This document shows, piece by piece, positions 32,983 through 34,012 of a DNA stretch of 34,012 bases. Position 1 is the first letter of the stretch; each line of letters opens with the position of its first letter. A program made the position numbers and the translations under genes. A model generated the notes under the pieces. It did not search any database. It saw nothing but the letters and a program-made list of their open reading frames with translations, and was not told the origin of the DNA. This stretch comes from Microbacteriaceae bacterium (lineage in GTDB: Bacteria; Actinomycetota; Actinomycetes; Actinomycetales; Microbacteriaceae): NCBI GenBank assembly GCA_947453475.1, contig CANGGK010000011.1, positions 1-34,012 on the forward strand. The letters are read 5' to 3'.

Positions 32983-33387
32983 ATGGCAGAAAAGTCAGGC
33001 CGCCCAAGTGCCCTAAAGGCTATTTTGGCAATTCTTGGCGTCGAGTTTTGTGTCTTGGTCGCCATCGTGGTCACCTATGTGGTGGCAACTGTCGCCGGCG
33101 AAGTGAAGAGTTTGCCCACCATGTTGGCTCTGGCCGCCCTTGGGCTCATCCTTGCGGTTTGGCTGGCCTTTGTAATCAAGTCGCTTTGGGGCGGGCGCCG
33201 CTGGGCGCGTAACGGAGCAATCTTCTGGCAGTTGGTTCAGTTGACCGTTGCCTGGGGAAGTTTTACTGGGGAATTTGCGAACCCGGTCATTGGCGTTGGC
33301 TTGATTCTGCCCTCGGTTGCCGTGATTGCCTTGCTATTTACCAAGTCGGTTTTCGACGCGACTCAGGGTGAAATTCCGAGCGACTAA
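32983..33387 (+). CDS. Small integral membrane protein, function unknown
   Basis: A 134-residue protein with four predicted membrane spans (about 11-33, 43-63, 75-95 and 100-118). A basic cytoplasmic loop WGGRRWARNGAIFW lies between spans two and three. I do not recognise a functional family. ATG 32983 is preferred (MAEKSGRPSAL); ATG 32971 adds four residues, and the longer frame from 32818 runs through the whiB1 control region. The last 4 bp overlap the stop of the convergent peroxiredoxin gene. Confidence 0.7.
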   Translation: MAEKSGRPSALKAILAILGVEFCVLVAIVVTYVVATVAGEVKSLPTMLALAALGLILAVWLAFVIKSLWGGRRWARNGAIFWQLVQLTVAWGSFTGEFANPVIGVGLILPSVAVIALLFTKSVFDATQGEIPSD

Positions 33388-33857
33388 ATGTCGAGCAGTT
33401 TGCGAACCATTGCAACGTGGCCGGTGGCCTTTACGTTGTAAAGCGCAAGCTGGATGATGCCCTGTTCGTCAACCGCAAAGGTTGATCGCAGAACGCCCTG
33501 GTAGACGCGGCCGTAAAGACTCTTGGTCCCATAAGCGCCGAAGGCCTTGTGTACCTCTAGGTTTGGGTCGCTAAGCAGCGGGAAGTTCAGGTCTTGCTCC
33601 GCTTCGAATTTCTTGAGCTTGGCAATCGGGTCTGGCGAGATGCCGAGCACCGTGTAGCCGGCCGCCTTGAGCGGGTTTAGGTTGTCGTTGAAGTCGCAGG
33701 CTTCCTTGGTGCAACCCGGGGTAGACGCGGCAGGGTAGAAGTACACGATGACTTTCTGGCCCTTGAAGTCGGCTAGCGAAACGCTTTTGCCGTCTTGGTC
33801 GAGAATCTCGAAGTTTGGAGCTTTTACTCCGGCAACTAACTTTTCTCCATCTGACAT
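33384..33857 (-). CDS. bcp: Thioredoxin-dependent peroxiredoxin, Bcp type
   Basis: Reduces hydrogen peroxide and organic peroxides with thioredoxin as electron donor. The 157-residue protein has the Bcp/PrxQ active site STPGCTKEACDF, with peroxidatic Cys49 and resolving Cys54 five residues later. The family also expects the Pro and Thr before Cys49 and a later Arg (VLRSTFAVDE), all present. The start is ATG 33857. It is divergent from the tRNA-Lys gene, with 58 bp between them. Confidence 0.95.
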   Translation of the reverse strand: MSDGEKLVAGVKAPNFEILDQDGKSVSLADFKGQKVIVYFYPAASTPGCTKEACDFNDNLNPLKAAGYTVLGISPDPIAKLKKFEAEQDLNFPLLSDPNLEVHKAFGAYGTKSLYGRVYQGVLRSTFAVDEQGIIQLALYNVKATGHVAMVRKLLDI

Positions 33858-33876
33858 GTTTAAGAGTCTAGGCGAA

Positions 33877-33882
33877 TATGCT
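33877..33882 (+). promoter_or_regulatory. Possible -10 of the tRNA-Lys promoter
   Basis: TATGCT lies 34 bp upstream of the mature tRNA 5' end. CTGACA at 33851-33856 resembles a -35 but leaves a long 20-bp spacer and overlaps the bcp start. This is a tentative call. Confidence 0.3.
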
Positions 33883-33915
33883 AGGCTTTTCTCTCGTTGC
33901 GGTTCTCCGTGGCAC

Positions 33916-33988
33916 GCACCTCTAGCTCAATCGGCAGAGCAACTGACTCTTAATCAGTGGGTTCTCGGTTCAAGTCCGAGGGGGTGCA
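33916..33988 (+). tRNA. tRNA-Lys (anticodon CTT)
   Basis: A 73-nt cloverleaf. The acceptor stem GCACCTC/GGGGTGC has one G-T pair and discriminator A. The D arm is GCTC/GAGC. The anticodon stem is ACTGA/TCAGT around the loop CTCTTAA, with anticodon CTT. The variable loop has five bases, and the T arm is CTCGG/CCGAG with loop TTCAAGT. CCA is not encoded (CGA follows). It reads AAG codons. The last 24 bases of the window show nothing further. Confidence 0.96.
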
Positions 33989-34012
33989 CGAAATCCCAGT
34001 TCCTTCTCACGA

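Noticed and set aside
1-34012. Mobile elements, prophage genes, CRISPR arrays or genomic island borders
   Set aside because: No transposase, integrase, terminal repeat pair or spaced repeat array was seen, and tRNA-Lys at the end has no integrase beside it.

Overview
The window is a gene-dense actinobacterial chromosome segment. A chain of conserved actinobacterial genes points to this: whiB2, a multi-membrane-span glycosyltransferase, a DUF5719 protein, a metallopeptidase-family protein, manB, sahH, mtrA, mtrB, lpqB, a ComF-like gene, hpf, secA, an Rv3235-like gene, a SAF protein, a ParA/MinD-like ATPase, pdtaS and whiB1. The order follows the Mycobacterium tuberculosis Rv3260c-Rv3219 neighbourhood in condensed form. 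Moderate GC, very short intergenic spaces, many 1-8 bp gene overlaps and GTG/TTG starts suggest a streamlined member of the Microbacteriaceae, perhaps of the freshwater Luna type. That placement is inference from synteny and style, not from a marker search.

Region 1 (1-9816) is a cell-surface polymer locus. It holds a TagG/Wzm-type ABC permease (cut by the window edge), its TagH/Wzt-type ATPase, a family 2 glycosyltransferase, a CDP-glycerol-type glycerophosphotransferase, a second family 2 glycosyltransferase, a small lipoprotein, and an 889-residue secreted protein with about nine regular repeats and a LysM domain. The first seven genes overlap or are 2 bp apart and look like one operon. 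A LicC-like nucleotidyltransferase follows 9 bp later, and an O-antigen-ligase-like membrane protein converges on it from the other strand. Together they suggest synthesis, export and attachment of a teichoic-acid-like glycopolymer.

Region 2 (9817-18670) supplies sugar precursors and developmental control: manA, galE, whiB2, the uncharacterised glycosyltransferase/DUF5719 pair, a metallopeptidase-family protein without a visible HExxH motif, and manB. ManA and ManB connect fructose-6-phosphate to mannose-1-phosphate; GalE supplies UDP-galactose.

Region 3 (18673-28305) holds sahH, the MtrA-MtrB-LpqB envelope signalling system, a ComF-like phosphoribosyltransferase, the long-form ribosome hibernation factor and secA, with a strong hairpin between hpf and secA.

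Region 4 (28309-34012) begins with an Rv3235-like gene on the minus strand, divergent from a plus-strand run made of an unknown gene, a SAF-domain protein, a deviant ParA/MinD-like ATPase and the PdtaS sensor kinase. A perfect DnaA box lies in the divergent promoter region. After a hairpin come whiB1 (minus), a small membrane protein, a Bcp-type peroxiredoxin (minus) and tRNA-Lys(CTT).

There are no mobile elements, CRISPR arrays or rRNA genes. No stretch longer than about 215 bp lacks a gene. The best candidates for something undescribed are the nine-repeat LysM protein inside the glycopolymer operon, the SAF/ATPase/PdtaS unit, and the glycosyltransferase/DUF5719 pair next to whiB2.
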